DNA of 5,706 nucleotides from an uncultured Ruminococcus sp. (GTDB lineage: Bacteria > Bacillota > Clostridia > Oscillospirales > Ruminococcaceae), in the NCBI GenBank assembly GCA_945835085.1, contig CAMAIG010000120.1, forward strand, positions 1 to 5,706, read 5' to 3'. This document shows positions 3,315 to 5,706 of this stretch, piece by piece. Numbering within the stretch: the stretch's first letter is position 1; each line of letters opens with the position of its first letter. The position numbers and the translations under genes are program-made. The notes below the pieces were generated by a model, which saw only the letters and a program-made list of their open reading frames with translations, had not been told where the DNA came from and ran no database searches.

Positions 3315-5666
3315 TCAAAGCTTGATAATTACCTTGCCCGCAGCTGTGGGATTTACCTTTACAGACTCGCCGCCTGCAACCTTTACGCTGAAGCTCTTGT
3401 CGGTATTGGTATAGGAAACCTCAACACTGTCGCCGTGACGCACAGCGGTAAGTGTGAATACCTTATCCGCATTAAGGTCATATACATTTGCGGTGATCTC
3501 CTTGCCCTCGGAGGGAGCGTAGATAACGAACTCTGCTCCGTCAAGGTAATCATACTCGAAGTCACGTTCAAAATTACCGTAAGCAATGATGCTGTCGGGC
3601 TTTGCAAGGCAGGGCAGTCCGAAATAGTCATACTTCTTGTTATACCACTTGCCGCCTTCAAGTACCTCGCCGCTGATGATATCCGTCCAGCTTCCCTCGG
3701 GAACATAGAATTCCGCTGTGCCCTGATCGTTGAGGATAGGTGCAACGAGGATATTATCACCGAACATATACTGCTTGTCAAGTGTGCGGCAGGCAGGATC
3801 ATTTGCGTAGTCGATGACCATTGCTCTCATCATAGGAATACCTGTTTCGTGGGTCTTGATAGCCTGTGACCAGATATAAGGCATGAGCTTACCCTTAAGC
3901 TTTGTGAAGAAGCGGAGAACGTCTACGCACTCTGTGGAGCCGTCCTTGTCAAAGAGCCAGGGCACACGGTAGGAGGAGTTGCCGTGGAGTCTTGAATGTG
4001 TGGAGAAGAGTCCGAATGCAGCCCATCTCTTGTAAATATCGGCAGTTGCAGTTGCCTCAAAGCCCGACATATCGTGGCTGAAGAAGCCAAAGCCCGACAT
4101 ACAGAGGGAAAGTCCTCCTCGGATAGTTTCTGCCATTGAGGTATACTCGGCAGAGCAGTCGCCGCCCCAGTGAACTGGGAACTTCTGACCGCCGACTGTT
4201 GCGGAGCGTGCAAAAAGGCACGCCTTGTTCTCGCCGTAATATTCCTTGAGAACATTGAACACAGTCTTGTTGTAAAGATATGTATAGTAGTTGTGCATTG
4301 CGATAGGATTGGAGCCGTCGAAATACTTAACGTTTGTGGGTATTCTCTCGCCGAAGTCGGTCTTGAAGCAGTTAACGCCCATCTCGCAAAGCACTCTGAG
4401 CTTGGAAGCATACCATTCGCAGGCATCGGGATTTGTAAAGTCAACGATAGCCATGCCGGGCTGCCACATATCGCACTGGAACACGCTGCCGTCGGGATTT
4501 TTGATGAAATATCCGCCCTTTACGCCCTCATCGAAAAGCTTGGAGCGCTGAGCGATATAGGGATTTATCCATACGCAAACTTCAACATTCTTGTTAGTTT
4601 TGAGTCTGTCAAGCATTGCAGCAGGCTCGGGGAACTGACGCTTGTCCCATTCAAAATCGCACCAGTTGAATTCCTTCATCCAGAAGCAGTCAAAGTGGAA
4701 CACCTGGAGAGGGATATCACGCTCAGCCATACCGTCAATAAAGGAGCTAACGGTTTCCTCATCATATTTTGTAGTGAAGGAGGTGGTGAGCCAAAGACCG
4801 AAGGTATATGCGGGAGGAAGTGCAGGCTTGCCTGTAAGGGTGGTATAATTAGTAAGCACCTCGCCGATATTCTCGCCGCCGATAACGAAATATTCAAGCT
4901 TCTCTCCGGGAACTGTGAATGAAACCTTGGAAACAGTATCGGAGCACACCTCGAAGGAAACCTTCTCGGAGGAATTTACGAAAATACCGTAGCCATCGGA
5001 GGAAACATAGAAAGGAATGCACTTATAGGACTGATCGGAGCAGGTGCCGCCGTCGGAGTTCCAAACCTCGACATTCTGACCGTTCTTAACAAAGGGAGTG
5101 AACTTCTCGCCGAAGCCGTAGAAATATTCGCCCACATTCATGGAGAACTGCTCACGCATATATGTGGTGCGGCTGTCCTGAGGATAGCTCCAGAAGGTGT
5201 CGTCCTGAGTGAGGTCAAGGCGTGCAGATGCCTTGAATTTGCTTTCGGAGATAACGGAAGCGCTTCTCCATGCACCGCCTGTAAGGCGCTTGTCCTTATA
5301 ATAATACTGAACAGTCCAGCTGTACTTGCCCACAACGAGCTTAGTATCTCCCGAAACAAGCTCCCAGCAGTCGTCCTTCTCAACGATCTCGGGGGTATAG
5401 CCCTGATCCTCCTCCAGCTCGAACTTAGGGTTGTTGTCAAGAGTGCCCTTATAGTGCTCCATAGTTACCTTGATTACATTCTTCTGTGTGGAAGTGAATG
5501 TGATATCAAGGCAAGGTCCGCCCAGGGTCATGCCTCTGTTCTGGATATACTGTGCGGTAGCATAAACGTTGATGCCGTTCTTAACAGGGGTGATCTCATA
5601 CGCCTGTGAAGCGTAGCTCACCTCATAGCCTCTCTGATTGAGCCAGAAACCGTCTGCAAATTTCAT
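3315..5666 (-). CDS. yicI: GH31 alpha-xylosidase, YicI-like
   Basis: This 783-residue enzyme should hydrolyse alpha-1,6-linked xylose at the non-reducing end of xyloglucan oligosaccharides such as isoprimeverose. It matches remembered E. coli YicI (772 residues) along its whole length: an N-terminal beta-sandwich (about 1-280), the (beta/alpha)8 barrel (about 281-600) opening with PALPPAYTFGLWLTTSFTT, then C-terminal beta domains. The nucleophile is Asp437 in CFKTDFGERIP and the acid/base is Asp503 in HWGGDCSAEY; their 66-residue separation equals that of YicI Asp416/Asp482. FDCFWM (325-330) has the Cys-Phe pair, and Phe297 and Lys435 are also present, which mark alpha-xylosidases rather than alpha-glucosidases. 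There is no signal peptide, so it is cytoplasmic. AGGAGG (5675-5680) lies 8 nt before the ATG. The promoter is at or beyond the right edge. The GH43 gene follows on the same strand. Confidence 0.96.
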   Translation of the reverse strand: MKFADGFWLNQRGYEVSYASQAYEITPVKNGINVYATAQYIQNRGMTLGGPCLDITFTSTQKNVIKVTMEHYKGTLDNNPKFELEEDQGYTPEIVEKDDCWELVSGDTKLVVGKYSWTVQYYYKDKRLTGGAWRSASVISESKFKASARLDLTQDDTFWSYPQDSRTTYMREQFSMNVGEYFYGFGEKFTPFVKNGQNVEVWNSDGGTCSDQSYKCIPFYVSSDGYGIFVNSSEKVSFEVCSDTVSKVSFTVPGEKLEYFVIGGENIGEVLTNYTTLTGKPALPPAYTFGLWLTTSFTTKYDEETVSSFIDGMAERDIPLQVFHFDCFWMKEFNWCDFEWDKRQFPEPAAMLDRLKTNKNVEVCVWINPYIAQRSKLFDEGVKGGYFIKNPDGSVFQCDMWQPGMAIVDFTNPDACEWYASKLRVLCEMGVNCFKTDFGERIPTNVKYFDGSNPIAMHNYYTYLYNKTVFNVLKEYYGENKACLFARSATVGGQKFPVHWGGDCSAEYTSMAETIRGGLSLCMSGFGFFSHDMSGFEATATADIYKRWAAFGLFSTHSRLHGNSSYRVPWLFDKDGSTECVDVLRFFTKLKGKLMPYIWSQAIKTHETGIPMMRAMVIDYANDPACRTLDKQYMFGDNILVAPILNDQGTAEFYVPEGSWTDIISGEVLEGGKWYNKKYDYFGLPCLAKPDSIIAYGNFERDFEYDYLDGAEFVIYAPSEGKEITANVYDLNADKVFTLTAVRHGDSVEVSYTNTDKSFSVKVAGGESVKVNPTAAGKVIIKL

Positions 5667-5706
5667 GCTGTTTTCCTCCTTGGTTTATATTAATATTAAT
5701 TCCTAT

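Noticed and set aside
3181..3414. 77-codon plus-strand ORF starting in the palindromic element
   Set aside because: No ribosome site, and the second half is antisense to the end of the GH31 gene; it does not look like a transposase.
5682..5706. AT-rich TAATATTAAT stretch as a promoter for the GH31 gene
   Set aside because: Only 25 bases are visible before the window ends, so no -35 and -10 pair can be placed with support.

Overview
The window looks like a low-to-mid GC Clostridia genome, most likely Ruminococcus or a close gut or rumen relative. This is inferred from strong AGGAGG-type ribosome binding sites, sigma-A-like promoters, AT-rich intergenic DNA, an acidic DUF1292 protein of the Firmicutes type, and a pair of plant cell wall glycosidases. 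No rRNA, tRNA, transposase or CRISPR array is visible.

Left part (1-960). About 770 bases hold no gene of normal size on either strand. Read on the minus strand, however, they look like the start of a transcript. There is a good promoter at 775-803, followed by several tiny ORFs of 3 to 23 codons, most with a well-placed Shine-Dalgarno sequence. Three of these sit behind the same small hairpin, ATCC-GAAA-GGAT or a near copy, which buries the ribosome binding site. The series runs off the left edge of the window. A divergent plus-strand promoter at 863-891 drives a 100-codon DUF1292 gene (975-1277).

Middle (1278-1614). Behind the DUF1292 gene, a promoter (1327-1355), a multi-hairpin region closed by a long terminal helix, and an intrinsic terminator (1583-1614) together mark a non-coding RNA of about 250 nt. 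I cannot assign the family with certainty; a raiA-type RNA is my best guess and 6S RNA the main alternative.

Right part (1617-5666). Two minus-strand genes encode cytoplasmic glycosidases: a GH31 alpha-xylosidase very close to YicI, transcribed first, then a GH43 beta-xylosidase of the XynB type. Together they would strip alpha-linked xylose from imported xyloglucan oligosaccharides and beta-linked xylose from xylo-oligosaccharides. The 225-bp gap between them holds a 182-bp palindromic element with 32-nt terminal inverted repeats, each itself a hairpin. One of these forms a terminator-like structure just in front of the GH43 ribosome binding site. The GH43 gene converges on the non-coding RNA and may share its terminator.
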